Assembly: GCF_017569205.1 (NCBI RefSeq)
Contig: NZ_CP071870.1
Coordinates: 2,232,001-2,296,000 of the forward strand
Direction of reading: 5' to 3'
Length of the DNA: 64,000 bases
Origin: Propioniciclava sp. MC1595
Lineage (GTDB): Bacteria; Actinomycetota; Actinomycetes; Propionibacteriales; Propionibacteriaceae
Shown one piece after another: positions 42,878-51,695 of the stretch. The notes under the pieces were generated by a model. It had not been told where the DNA came from. It ran no database searches and saw only the letters and a program-made list of their open reading frames with translations. Position 1 is the first letter of the stretch. Every line of letters starts with the position of its first letter. The translations under genes were made by a program, and so were the position numbers.

Positions 42878-44711
42878 CGCGCACCTCCACGCGGTACCCC
42901 TCGTCGAGCGGGCGGGGGTCGAGGACCTCGCCGGTCAGCGTGGGGCCCGGCTGCGCCTCCACCGCCAGGCGGGCGGGGTCGAGCTCGGCGCGCGGGGCGC
43001 CCATCGGAAGCGCCGTGGTCTCGGCCCGCTGGGCCGAGAGGGCCTGCGTGGCCTCGCGCACCTCGGTGGCGATGGCGGAGTCGGCGCCGGTCTCGGCAAT
43101 CGCGCGCAGGTAGCGGTTGAGCTCGGCCGACATCAGACCCTGGATGTGCTCGTCGAGCCGGTCCTTGGCCTGCTTGGCGAGCCTGCGGACGGCGTCCTCA
43201 CCGAACACCGCCTCGAGCAGGCGCTGCGCCAGCAGCGCGGTGCCGCCGGCCACGCCGACCTCGGCGCCGGTGATGCCGCCGGTCTGGCTGAAGACCACGA
43301 CCATCAGCGCGACGCCGATGCCGTTCACACCGAGCGCGAGGTAGCGGGCGGTGTTGCGCTTGGACGCCCCCACCTCGGACACGATGTCGAGCACGTCGCC
43401 CTGCCAGTCGCGGATGGCCTTCGACACGGCCGCGGAGAACTCCGGCGAGCTGTGGGACAGGTCCTCCCGGCTGGACTGCAGCACCTGGCGCCCGGCCGCG
43501 TTGGCGGCCCAGGCGGCCTCGGCGCGCTCGGCGGCGGCGTCGCCCTCCTCACGGACGAGCGCCTCCAGCCCCGACTCGACGGCCAGCTTGACCTCGTTGG
43601 CCTGCGGGGGTTCGCCCTTGAGGGTCGACCAGATCTTGTCGCGCAGCCAGCCGATCTTCTGCTCGACGGCGCGCATGAACTCGCCGGTGCCCACGAAGTC
43701 CTGCCAGCGCGCGAGCACCTCGCCACGCAGCAGGGTGCCGTCGGCGGTCTGGACGCCGATGGTGCGGACGGCCTCGGCGTAGCTCTTCTCGGCGTCGGCG
43801 CGCAGCTGGCCGAGGGCCTCGACCTGGCCGTCCACGGCGTCCGCGATGCCGGGCGAGCGGGCGACGAGCGAGCCGATCGCCCCGTCCAGGGTCTGCAACA
43901 CGACGGCCTGCCGGCTGACCTGGTCGGCGGCCAGCGTGGCCAGCCAGGACCGGATCGGGGAGACGGCGGCGTCAGGGAGGAGGCCCTGGGCGTCCACGGT
44001 CGTCTCGGGGACCGCGAACAGCGGCGAGTGGGCCAGCCCGCGCTCGGTCATGAGGCGGCCCAGATGCGGGGGCACCTCCCCCATCGCGGCGGGCGGGACC
44101 CGCTGGAGGACGACCGCCACGGCGGCGGCGCGGTCGGCGGCGGCGCGCAGGTACTCCCACGGCACGGCGTCGGCGTAGCGGGCGGCGGAGGTGACGAACA
44201 TCCAGAGGTCGGCCGCGGCGAGCAGCTGGGCGGCCAGGGCCCGGTTCTCGGCGACGACGGAGTCGATGTCGGGGGCGTCCAGCAGGGCGAGGCCCGGGGG
44301 CAGCGACGGCTCGGCGACGAGCTGCAGCGTGCTGGTGTCGTGCGCCTGGTCGAAGGAGCGGCCCAGCCCGGGGAGGATGCGCTCGGAGGAGAAGTACTCC
44401 AGGTCGCCGGGGTGGTGCACGAGGACCGGGCTGCGCGTCGTCGGCCGGATCACGCCGGGCCGGGACACCTCGCGCCCCACCAGCGAGTTCACCAGCGTCG
44501 ACTTGCCCGCGCCGGTGGAGCCGCCGATGACGGCCAGCAGCGGGGCGTCCAGCGTCGCCAACCGGGGCAGGACGTAGTCGTCGAGCTGGGTGACCAGGTC
44601 GCGGGCGGACTTGCCCGCCTCCGCGCTGCCCGGGAGGCCCAGCGGCAGCCTGACCGCGGCCAAGGCGTCCCGCAGTCGGACCAGTGCCTCGGCGAGTGCC
44701 GCAGTGCTCAT
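42867..44711 (-). CDS. Dynamin-like membrane GTPase (first of a pair)
   Basis: A 614-residue protein. The P-loop GGSTGAGKST lies at about 63-72; the G3 position reads LLDAPDIDSV (DAPD, no Gly), and no NKxD-type G4 is obvious after it (VVLQRVPPAA). A long helical region follows, with a membrane-type hairpin at about 450-500 (LALGVNGIGVALMVVVF, then GVAGGTALLAQRLL). This combination of GTPase head, helical stalk and central hydrophobic hairpin resembles bacterial dynamin-like proteins. It is first in a two-gene unit with the next GTPase and lies 6 bp downstream of the PrsW-like gene on the same strand, so all three may be co-expressed. Confidence 0.8.
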   Translation of the reverse strand: MSTAALAEALVRLRDALAAVRLPLGLPGSAEAGKSARDLVTQLDDYVLPRLATLDAPLLAVIGGSTGAGKSTLVNSLVGREVSRPGVIRPTTRSPVLVHHPGDLEYFSSERILPGLGRSFDQAHDTSTLQLVAEPSLPPGLALLDAPDIDSVVAENRALAAQLLAAADLWMFVTSAARYADAVPWEYLRAAADRAAAVAVVLQRVPPAAMGEVPPHLGRLMTERGLAHSPLFAVPETTVDAQGLLPDAAVSPIRSWLATLAADQVSRQAVVLQTLDGAIGSLVARSPGIADAVDGQVEALGQLRADAEKSYAEAVRTIGVQTADGTLLRGEVLARWQDFVGTGEFMRAVEQKIGWLRDKIWSTLKGEPPQANEVKLAVESGLEALVREEGDAAAERAEAAWAANAAGRQVLQSSREDLSHSSPEFSAAVSKAIRDWQGDVLDIVSEVGASKRNTARYLALGVNGIGVALMVVVFSQTGGITGAEVGVAGGTALLAQRLLEAVFGEDAVRRLAKQAKDRLDEHIQGLMSAELNRYLRAIAETGADSAIATEVREATQALSAQRAETTALPMGAPRAELDPARLAVEAQPGPTLTGEVLDPRPLDEGYRVEVRDEA

Positions 44712-44717
44712 GCCTTC

Positions 44718-46106
44718 CTACCCTTTCGGTGGCGCCCACCGGGGGTCGACCGGCGAGTACTGCGGTGAGCCTATCGGGCCTTGCCCGCTCGGGGCAGCAA
44801 GCCGGGAGGCACGGCGGCGCCGCCACCACTGCACCGGGTTGGGCAGCTTGGGCAGGTGGAAGCGCTGGACCTTCGGGTCGGTGACCGCGATCGGCCACAG
44901 CTCACGGGCGCGGTCGAGCAGTTCGCGCTCGCGACCGTGGCCCGCGGCGTCCACGAGCCCGCGGAGCTGGGAGTCGCGCAGGTGGACCAGGTCGGCCATC
45001 GTGCGCTGGAGCCGGAACGTCGCCAGCAACGGACGCCAGCCGTGGCTGACCGCGTTGAACAGGCTGTGCCAGCGGGTGCGCTGCCGGCTGAACGCCACGA
45101 GGGCCTCCTCGGGGAGCCAGCCCATCGCGACGTAGTCGGTGAGGCGGGCCCGGTGGCGGCGTCCCTCGGCGAGCGCCTGCCGCACGAGGTGGATGAGCAG
45201 GGAGACCATGCCGATCCAGCCGACGACGGCCATGACGTTGGGGTCCATGCCGGTGCTGGCCATGAAGTTGAACACCATGTGGGCGCCCGCGGCGAGCAGG
45301 AAGCCGGCCAGCGGGGCGAGGATGCGCACCACCTTGCTGGCCGAGCGCAGGGCGATGATGAGCCCGATGCCGGCCAGGACCGTGAACAACGGGTGGCCGA
45401 ACGCGGTCTTGAGCCCGCGCAGCATCACGATCTCGGCGAGCGCGGCCTCGGGGTCGCCGGTCTCGATCGTCGTGGAGGAGTACACGATGACGCGGCTGTA
45501 GTAGAGGATGTTCTCGGTGAAGGCGAAGCCGGCGCCCGACAGCCCGGCCAGCGCCACCGCCTGCAGGCGGGTGACCAGCCGGTTGCGCAGGGCCATCGCG
45601 ATCAGGAACAGGATCGTGGCCTTGGTGGCCTCCTCCACGAACGGGGCGACGAACACCGCCGCGCGGGCGCCGGTGGCGGGGTCGCCGTTGCCGACGATCG
45701 CCATCTCCTGGCCCGCCCAGGTGTTGATCACCATCGAGGACGCCGTGCTCACGCACGCGCCCCAGCCCAGCGCCAGCCACCACAGCACCGGCCGCATGGG
45801 CCGGAACCGGTCGACGAGGAGGAACACCCCGATCCAGGCGGCCAGCGTGGGCAGGGCGAGTTGCGCCGAGCGGCGGATCGCCGACGCGTTCAACCCCGGG
45901 ATCACGCCCCCCTCGACGGGCGTCTCCTGGATGGAGGTCTGGTACATCCACAGCAGGCAGGCCGCGTAGATGAGGGTGGCACCGAGCGTCACCCACGTCC
46001 ACGGGCTGGCGAGGGTGCGCCTGGCCCAGTGCTGCCTCGGCCCGGTGGGCTCGACCGGCAACCCGTTCGCGCGGCGTTCGCGCAGCGCGAGGTGGTCGAG
46101 ACTCAT
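44718..46106 (-). CDS. PrsW-like intramembrane protease family protein
   Basis: A 462-residue polytopic protein with about eight membrane helices. The PrsW family motifs are recognisable: FVEEATKATILF (about 190-201, EE-x3-K), GAGFAFTENILYYS (about 223-236, E in a FxxxE context) and GAHMVFNFMAS with the His and Asn. PrsW in Bacillus cleaves the anti-sigma factor RsiW within the membrane. Here no sigma/anti-sigma pair is adjacent. The C-terminal 120 residues are cytoplasmic, basic and unlike classic PrsW. Followed by the two dynamin-like GTPases on the same strand; divergent from the cobI riboswitch. Confidence 0.83.
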   Translation of the reverse strand: MSLDHLALRERRANGLPVEPTGPRQHWARRTLASPWTWVTLGATLIYAACLLWMYQTSIQETPVEGGVIPGLNASAIRRSAQLALPTLAAWIGVFLLVDRFRPMRPVLWWLALGWGACVSTASSMVINTWAGQEMAIVGNGDPATGARAAVFVAPFVEEATKATILFLIAMALRNRLVTRLQAVALAGLSGAGFAFTENILYYSRVIVYSSTTIETGDPEAALAEIVMLRGLKTAFGHPLFTVLAGIGLIIALRSASKVVRILAPLAGFLLAAGAHMVFNFMASTGMDPNVMAVVGWIGMVSLLIHLVRQALAEGRRHRARLTDYVAMGWLPEEALVAFSRQRTRWHSLFNAVSHGWRPLLATFRLQRTMADLVHLRDSQLRGLVDAAGHGRERELLDRARELWPIAVTDPKVQRFHLPKLPNPVQWWRRRRASRLAAPSGQGPIGSPQYSPVDPRWAPPKG

Positions 46107-46164
46107 GCGCCCCAGCGTAGTCGGGAAGACCGACGGCGTGCCCGGCAGCTTCACAGTGGTAGTT

Positions 46165-46277
46165 TGACGGCGTCGGCCGATGGCCGGCGCGTCGAATCCA
46201 GCGAAGTCGGTGTGATCCCGATGCTGTCGCGCAACGGTGATGCCCCGATCGAGGGGACGAGCCCGGTCGCCTGGCCC
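46165..46277 (+). promoter_or_regulatory. Cobalamin riboswitch upstream of cobI
   Basis: The core matches the cobalamin aptamer: GAAGTCGGTGTGATCCCGATGCTGTCGCGCAACGGTGA, split here as GTCGGTG, ATCCCGA, GCTG and CGCAAC elements (46202-46240), then a CCCCGATCGAGGGG stem and ACGAGCCCGGTCGCCTGG. Downstream, CTCCG (46294-46298) can pair with CGGAG (46309-46313), burying the cobI Shine-Dalgarno GGAGAGG, so translational control is likely. The outer boundaries are estimated. Confidence 0.75.
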
Positions 46278-46322
46278 GGCGCCCCATCGTGGCCTCCGCA
46301 GCAGGGGCCGGAGAGGCATGCG

Positions 46323-47063
46323 ATGTCCCGCCGCTTGATAGGGGTCGGCGTTGGTCCGGGCGATCCCGATCTTCTCACCCTCAAAGCCCACCGCATTGTC
46401 AGCACTGCGGATGTCGTTCTGGTCCCCGCAACCGAGGCGTCCGGCGACGGACCCGGACGCGCCGAACGTGTGCTCGCCGCCGCCTGCCCGGAGGCCTCCT
46501 CGAGGATCGTTCGTGTGCCTTTCAGCATGAGTGACCCGTCCGGCGTGACCGCGCGCCGGGAGGCTGCGTGGCGGACGTCTGCCGCGGTCGCCTGCGACGC
46601 CTTCGAGACCGGGGCCGACGTGGTGGCGTTCGCGACCGTGGGCGATCCCAGCGTGTACTCGACGTTCAGCTACCTGGCCGACGCCGTCCTCGAACGGTTC
46701 GGCGACGTCGAGGTCGAGGTGGTGCCGGGCATCACGGCGATGCAGGCGCTGGCCGCGGCGTCCCGGACGCCGTTGGTCGAGGGGGATGAGCGTTTGGGTC
46801 TCGTCCCGGTCAAGCGCGGCGTCGGCGACCTGGCCGCGCTGGGAGCCGAGGCGGACACGATCGTCGCCTACAAGATCGGCCGGCACTACGCCGAGCTGCG
46901 CGAGTACGTCGACATGTTGGGCGAGGACGCCGACGCGATCGTGGGCATCAACGTGGGGACGCCCGAGCAGGTCATCGGCTCCCCCGCCGACTTCGACGAG
47001 GTGCCCTACTTCGGGACCATGATCATCACCGGGCGCCGCGCCCAGCGAGGAGGCAGGCTGTGA
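46323..47063 (+). CDS. cobI: Precorrin-2 C20-methyltransferase
   Basis: S-adenosylmethionine-dependent class III methyltransferase that makes precorrin-3A (or cobalt-factor III) from precorrin-2/cobalt-factor II in corrin synthesis. The 246-residue product has the N-terminal GVGVGPGDPDLLTLKA, the ATVGDPSVYSTFSYL active-site loop and VPGITAMQALAA. Equivalent to CbiL. Start ATG 46323 is 10 bases after GGAGAGG; an overlapping ATG at 46318 is out of frame. The stop overlaps the cobM GTG start (4 bp). Heads cobI-cobM-cbiEGH-cbiX/met8 under a cobalamin riboswitch. Confidence 0.94.
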   Translation: MSRRLIGVGVGPGDPDLLTLKAHRIVSTADVVLVPATEASGDGPGRAERVLAAACPEASSRIVRVPFSMSDPSGVTARREAAWRTSAAVACDAFETGADVVAFATVGDPSVYSTFSYLADAVLERFGDVEVEVVPGITAMQALAAASRTPLVEGDERLGLVPVKRGVGDLAALGAEADTIVAYKIGRHYAELREYVDMLGEDADAIVGINVGTPEQVIGSPADFDEVPYFGTMIITGRRAQRGGRL

Positions 47064-47872
47064 AGGGAAAGGTCGTCTTCGTCGGGGCCGGTCCAGGCGC
47101 CCCCGACCTGATCACGGTGCGCGGCGCGCGCGTCCTCGCCGAGGCCGACATCATCATCTGGGCGTCCTCGCTGGTCAGCCCCGATCTGGTCGCCGGCCAC
47201 AAGCGCGGTGCCGAGTTGATCGACTCCGCCTCCGCCTCGCTGGAAGACCTCACCCCGCTGTACGAGCGGGCCCGCGACGAGGGCCTGCTGGTGGCTCGGG
47301 TGCACACCGGAGACCCGGCCATCTACGGGGCCACCGCCGAGCAACGCGACCAGTGCCGCGCGGTCGGCATCGCGTTCGAGTCGATCCCGGGGGTGTCCGC
47401 CTTCTCGGCGGCTGCCGCCGCGGCGGAGGTCGAGTTGACGCTGCCCGAGGTGGCCCAGTCGTTGATCCTCACCCGCCTCGAGGGCGGCCGGACGCCCATG
47501 CCGCCGCGCGAGCGCGTCCGGGAATTTGCGCGCCACGGCACCACGATGGCGCTGTACCTGTCGGCCGCGCGCAACCGGGCCCTGCAGGAGGAACTGCTCG
47601 CCGGCGGGTACCCGCCCGAAACGCCCGTGATCATCGGGCACAAGGTGAGCTGGCCCGACGAGGTGCTGATTCGGTGTCGTCTGGACGAGCTGTCGGCCAC
47701 GATGAAGGACCACCACTGGTGGAAGCACACGGTGATCCTGGTCGGCCCTGCCCTGGCCGAGGCCCCCGTGGCGAAGCGCTCGCACCTGTACCACCCCGGT
47801 TTCCGGCACGAGTACCGTGCCGCCGACCCGGACGCCGCCGACGACCTGCGCACGAAGGGGGCCCGGGCATGA
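47060..47872 (+). CDS. cobM: Precorrin-4 C11-methyltransferase (CobM/CbiF)
   Basis: Methylates C11 of the corrin precursor. A 270-residue class III methyltransferase with FVGAGPGAPDLITVRG, VHTGDPAIYGATAEQ and IPGVSAFSAAAAA motifs, all standard for CobM/CbiF, and the substrate region LTRLEGGRTPMPPRE typical of this subfamily. The GTG start overlaps the cobI stop and the stop overlaps the next ATG, giving tight coupling. Confidence 0.95.
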   Translation: MKGKVVFVGAGPGAPDLITVRGARVLAEADIIIWASSLVSPDLVAGHKRGAELIDSASASLEDLTPLYERARDEGLLVARVHTGDPAIYGATAEQRDQCRAVGIAFESIPGVSAFSAAAAAAEVELTLPEVAQSLILTRLEGGRTPMPPRERVREFARHGTTMALYLSAARNRALQEELLAGGYPPETPVIIGHKVSWPDEVLIRCRLDELSATMKDHHWWKHTVILVGPALAEAPVAKRSHLYHPGFRHEYRAADPDAADDLRTKGARA

Positions 47873-50349
47873 TCACCGTGTTCGGCTACCTGGGCTCCCC
47901 CCGCCCTTCGCTGGTGGACGCCCTCGCCACAGCTTCCCTGGTGGTCGGCGGGCTGCGCCATTTGGACGCGCTCGGCGTCCCGGAACCCCGACGCGTGGTC
48001 CTGGGTCCCATCACCCCGGCGATCGAGGCACTGTCTGCGTTGCAGGACGGCGAGGACGCCGTGGTCATCGCGTCCGGCGACCCACTGTTCTACGGCGTCG
48101 TGCGGCGGATCCGCATGGCAGGACTGCCCGTGCGTGTCGTGCCCGAGGTGGGCTCGCTGCCGGCCGCGTTCGCCGCAGTGGCCCTGCCCTGGGACGACGC
48201 CCTGTTCGTGTCCGCCCACGGCAATGACCCGACCCCGGCGCTGTTGGCGTGCGGGGAGCACCCGAAGGTCGGCGTCCTGACCGACCACCGGACGGGACTG
48301 CCACAGATCGTCTCTGCGACCACCGGGCTGGGGCGCTGGTACGTGTTGGCCGAGCGGCTGGGCGAGGCCGACGAGCGGGTCCGCGTGCTGAACGAAGCCG
48401 AAGCGCTGCGCGTCACCGAGCCGGCCCAGCCACACGTGGTGCTGGTGCTGGCCCACCATCCTGATGACCCCGCGGCCCTCGGCACCCAGTCCGGCCTCGC
48501 CGGCGCGGCCCCCGCGGCCACCCGTCCGGCGTCGGCACCGGCCCCGGTGCGCCCCGCTGACCGTGCCGCCCGCGTGCTCGGCCAACTCACCAACTCTCCC
48601 GCCGCGCGGGCCCACGCCGACGCCATCGATGCAGCCCTGGGGGCGACTCGGCGCTACGACGGCAAGGCGTCCGAGCACCTCGCCGCCGCGTGGGCCGAGT
48701 GCGACCTGATCATCAGCCACCTCGCCCTCGGCGCCACCACCCGGCTGATCGCGCCCCTTCTCGCCGACAAGAAGACCGACCCGGGCGTGGTGGTGGTCGA
48801 CGAGGCCGCTGCGTTCGTCGTGCCCCTGGTCGGTGGACACGTCGGCGGCGCCAATGAACTGGCCCGCCGAGTAGCGGACATCCTCGGCGCGACCCCGGCG
48901 GTCACCACGGCCACCGACGCCACGGGTATCCCGGGACTGGACACACTCGGCTGGGCCACCTCCGGCGATCTCGCCGGCGTCACCCGCGCCCTGCTCGACG
49001 GGGCGCCCGTGCAACTTGTCCGCGAACAGCCGTGGCCGCTCCCGCCGCTGCCGACGAACGTCCGCGAGCCGGGGGTCGCGCGCGTTGAGCGCCGAGGTAC
49101 CCACGAGACCGAGCTCCCCGATCTCGGCGACCCGGCCGCCCGCATCGTGGTCTCGGACGCTGAGGCTCCGCCGCCCGACTCCGCCGCCCACGACCTGCCG
49201 ACCGTGACCCTCCACCCCAAGAGCCTGGTCGTCGGCATGGGCTGCAACCGCGGCACTCCTGCCACCACGCTCGACGCCCTGCTCAGCCAAACCCTCGCCG
49301 AGAGCGGGTGGGCGCGGGCGTCGATCACGGCGCTGACCAGCGTGGACGCCAAGGCCGACGAGCCGGGCCTGATCCAGCTGGCCGCCCAACTCGGGGTGCC
49401 GTTCATCACCTACCCCGCAGACGTCCTCGCGGACGTCACCGTCCCCAACCCGAGCGACGCCCCGCAGGCGGCGGTGGGCACGCCGAGCGTGGCGGAGGCG
49501 TCCGTGGTCGCGCACGGAGCGGACCTCATCGTCGAGAAGCACAAGAATGGCGAGGCGACCATCGCGATCGGCCGAATCGCCCCCACCGGCACGCTGGCCG
49601 TCGTAGGGCTCGGCCCGGGTGCCGACGACCTGTTGACGCCCCGCGCCCGCGACGTCCTGCGCGCATCCGCCGTGGTGGTCGGGTACCGGCCCTATGTTGC
49701 GCAGATCCGGCATCTGTTGCGCCCCGGAACCGAGATCATGGCCATCGGCATGGGCACCGAGGAGCACCGCATCGAGTTCGCCATCGCCAAGGCCCGGGAG
49801 GGCCGCTCGGTGTCGCTGGTCTGCGGCGGCGACCCGGCGATCTACGCGATGGCCTCACCGCTGCTCGAGAAGGGCACCGGGGGCGTGGACGTCCAGGTGG
49901 TGCCGGGCGTGACCGCTGAGTTGGCGGCGTCGGCGATCCTCGGTGCGCCGCTGGGGCACGACCACGTCACGATCTCGCTCAGCGACCTGCACACCGATTG
50001 GTACACCATCGAGCGTCGCCTGCAGGCAGCAGCCGACGGCGATTTCGTGGTCGCGCTGTACAACCCGCGCAGTAAGAAGCGGCTGGCGCACCTGCCCCGC
50101 GCCCTGGAGATCCTGGGCGCACGGCGTCCACCCACGACACCGGTCGCCGTCGTGCAGGATGCCTCCCGCCCGAACCAGAACCACCGCGTCGCCGCGCTGG
50201 CCGACTTCGACCCGGACTGGGTCGACATGCACTCGATCGTGATCGTGGGATCGTCCACGACCAAGCTCGTGCCGACGGGACAAGGGGCGTCCGCGATGGT
50301 GACCCCGCGGGACTACCACTGGATGAACCCCGACAAGGAGCCCCTGTGA
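47869..50349 (+). CDS. cbiEGH: CbiE-CbiG-CbiH triple-domain corrin biosynthesis protein
   Basis: An 826-residue fusion of three enzymes. Residues about 1-195 are CbiE, the C5-methyltransferase (VVGGLRHLDAL, VIASGDPLFYG, DALFVSAHG). About 235-565 is CbiG, cobalt-precorrin-5A hydrolase, which opens the ring A lactone and releases acetaldehyde (KASEHLAAAWAECDLIISHLALGATTR, GGHVGGANELA, VVGMGCNRGTP, VDAKADEPGL). About 570-826 is CbiH/CobJ, the C17-methyltransferase and ring-contraction enzyme (AVVGLGPGADDLLTPRA, CGGDPAIYAMASPLLE, VPGVTAELAA, YNPRSKKR). CbiG and early cobalt insertion are marks of the anaerobic route. Linkers are Ala/Pro-rich. Overlaps neighbours on both sides by 4 bp. Confidence 0.95.
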   Translation: MITVFGYLGSPRPSLVDALATASLVVGGLRHLDALGVPEPRRVVLGPITPAIEALSALQDGEDAVVIASGDPLFYGVVRRIRMAGLPVRVVPEVGSLPAAFAAVALPWDDALFVSAHGNDPTPALLACGEHPKVGVLTDHRTGLPQIVSATTGLGRWYVLAERLGEADERVRVLNEAEALRVTEPAQPHVVLVLAHHPDDPAALGTQSGLAGAAPAATRPASAPAPVRPADRAARVLGQLTNSPAARAHADAIDAALGATRRYDGKASEHLAAAWAECDLIISHLALGATTRLIAPLLADKKTDPGVVVVDEAAAFVVPLVGGHVGGANELARRVADILGATPAVTTATDATGIPGLDTLGWATSGDLAGVTRALLDGAPVQLVREQPWPLPPLPTNVREPGVARVERRGTHETELPDLGDPAARIVVSDAEAPPPDSAAHDLPTVTLHPKSLVVGMGCNRGTPATTLDALLSQTLAESGWARASITALTSVDAKADEPGLIQLAAQLGVPFITYPADVLADVTVPNPSDAPQAAVGTPSVAEASVVAHGADLIVEKHKNGEATIAIGRIAPTGTLAVVGLGPGADDLLTPRARDVLRASAVVVGYRPYVAQIRHLLRPGTEIMAIGMGTEEHRIEFAIAKAREGRSVSLVCGGDPAIYAMASPLLEKGTGGVDVQVVPGVTAELAASAILGAPLGHDHVTISLSDLHTDWYTIERRLQAAADGDFVVALYNPRSKKRLAHLPRALEILGARRPPTTPVAVVQDASRPNQNHRVAALADFDPDWVDMHSIVIVGSSTTKLVPTGQGASAMVTPRDYHWMNPDKEPL

Positions 50350-51587
50350 ACAACCCTGCGCTCGTCATCGCGATCCACGGCACCCGCTCCGCCGAGGGCC
50401 AGGCCGTCGGCCGCGCCCTCACACAGCGGGTGGCCGCCATGCTGTCCGACGTCGACGTCCGGGACGCCTACGTCGAGCTCGACACCCCCACCATCGCCGA
50501 TGCGCTGGCGTCCGCGCTCGAGACGCAGCCCGACCGACGCGCCGTCGTCGTGCCGCTGATGCTGGGCCAGGGCGGCCACGTGTTGGAGGACATCCCTGAG
50601 GCGGTCGCCGAGGGCCGCGCCCGTGTGGGTTCCGCGACGGTCATCACGACCCCGCACCTGGGCCCGGACTCCCGCCTGCGCGCGGCCGTCATCGAGCGCG
50701 TCGCGGCGCAGCTCGGCGACTGGACGCCCGAGCAGGTCGGCGTCGTCTTCCTCGGTCGCGGGTGTTCGGTGACCCGGGCCAACGCCGATCACGCGCGCCT
50801 GACCCGGGTTGTCGGGGAGGAGGGCGGTTACGGGTTCACGGTGCCCGCCTACATCCAGGTGGTGCGTCCGTCGCTGATCGACGCGCTGAACCAGCTCAAG
50901 GCGGTGGGGTTCCAGCGCATCGTGATCGCGCCGAACTACATGTTCCCCGGCCGGCTGCAGAACTCGGCGGCCAAACAGGCGGCAGACTGGGCGACCAACC
51001 ACGGGATCGAGGTCCGGCTGGCCGACGTCATCGGCGACTGCGACGCTCTGGCCGAGGTCGTCGTCGACCGCTATCGGACGGGCGCCGCCAAGGCATCGGC
51101 CGGGCGGCGGGGACTGCACACATCGTCCGGGGAAGGTTCGCCGATGTACCTGGCCGGGCTCGACCTGCGCGGCCGCCGGGTGCTCATGGCCGGTGCGGGC
51201 ACGGTCGCCGCACGCCGCGTTCCCGCACTGCTCGCCGCGGGCGCCGATCTGCACGTCGTCGCCCTCGCTGCCTGCCCCGACCTCGAGGCCTGGGCGTCCG
51301 GTGGTGCCCTCACGCTTGAGCTGCGTCCGGTGAAAGAGTCCGACGTGGAAGGCGCCCGGTACGCCATCGCCGCCACCGACGATCCGGACGCCAACGCGAT
51401 GGTCGCCGACGCCTGCGAGGCGCGTGGCATCTTCTGCGTGCGCGCCGACCGGTCCGACGCCGGCACCGCCCGGACGCCGGCCACCGGCACATTCGAGGGC
51501 CTCACCGTGGGCGTCATCGGCGACCGCGTGCCCCATCGCTCGAAGCGGGCCCGGGACGCCGCCGTCGCGGCCATCGCGTCCTTGTGA
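50346..51587 (+). CDS. cbiX: Sirohydrochlorin cobaltochelatase CbiX fused to precorrin-2 dehydrogenase (Met8/CysG N-terminal type)
   Basis: A 413-residue bifunctional protein. Residues about 1-245 are a long, two-module CbiX: IHGTR with the metal His in the first half and a related second half (VVFLGRGCS, IVIAPNYMFPGRL). After a linker, residues about 262-413 form an NAD-dependent precorrin-2 dehydrogenase: MYLAGLDLRGRRVLMAGAGTVAARRVPALLAAGA, then IAATDDPDANAMVADACEARGIFCVRAD. Together they turn precorrin-2 into sirohydrochlorin and insert cobalt early. The GTG start overlaps the cbiEGH stop (GTGA). In this fold the short dehydrogenase lacks the CysG dimerisation/chelatase tail. Confidence 0.92.
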   Translation: MNNPALVIAIHGTRSAEGQAVGRALTQRVAAMLSDVDVRDAYVELDTPTIADALASALETQPDRRAVVVPLMLGQGGHVLEDIPEAVAEGRARVGSATVITTPHLGPDSRLRAAVIERVAAQLGDWTPEQVGVVFLGRGCSVTRANADHARLTRVVGEEGGYGFTVPAYIQVVRPSLIDALNQLKAVGFQRIVIAPNYMFPGRLQNSAAKQAADWATNHGIEVRLADVIGDCDALAEVVVDRYRTGAAKASAGRRGLHTSSGEGSPMYLAGLDLRGRRVLMAGAGTVAARRVPALLAAGADLHVVALAACPDLEAWASGGALTLELRPVKESDVEGARYAIAATDDPDANAMVADACEARGIFCVRADRSDAGTARTPATGTFEGLTVGVIGDRVPHRSKRARDAAVAAIASL

Positions 51588-51663
51588 GACTGCCCCACCG
51601 GCGACCCGACGCCCCGGTGCGGCCGACTCCGGCCGACTCCGGGCAGCCGGGCGGGGCTTTACA

Positions 51664-51695
51664 GATTACATCGATGTGATTACTATCCGTAGTGC
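51664..51695 (+). promoter_or_regulatory. Palindromes in the nrd promoter region (possible NrdR box)
   Basis: Two dyads lie just before the nrd riboswitch: ATTACATCGATGTGAT with the exact core ACATCGATGT (51668-51677), and ACTATCCGTAGT (51682-51693). The second shares CTAT-N3-TAGTG with the NrdR box consensus. NrdR usually needs two boxes about 31 bp centre to centre, and I cannot find a good second box at that distance, so the assignment is tentative. Confidence 0.3.
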
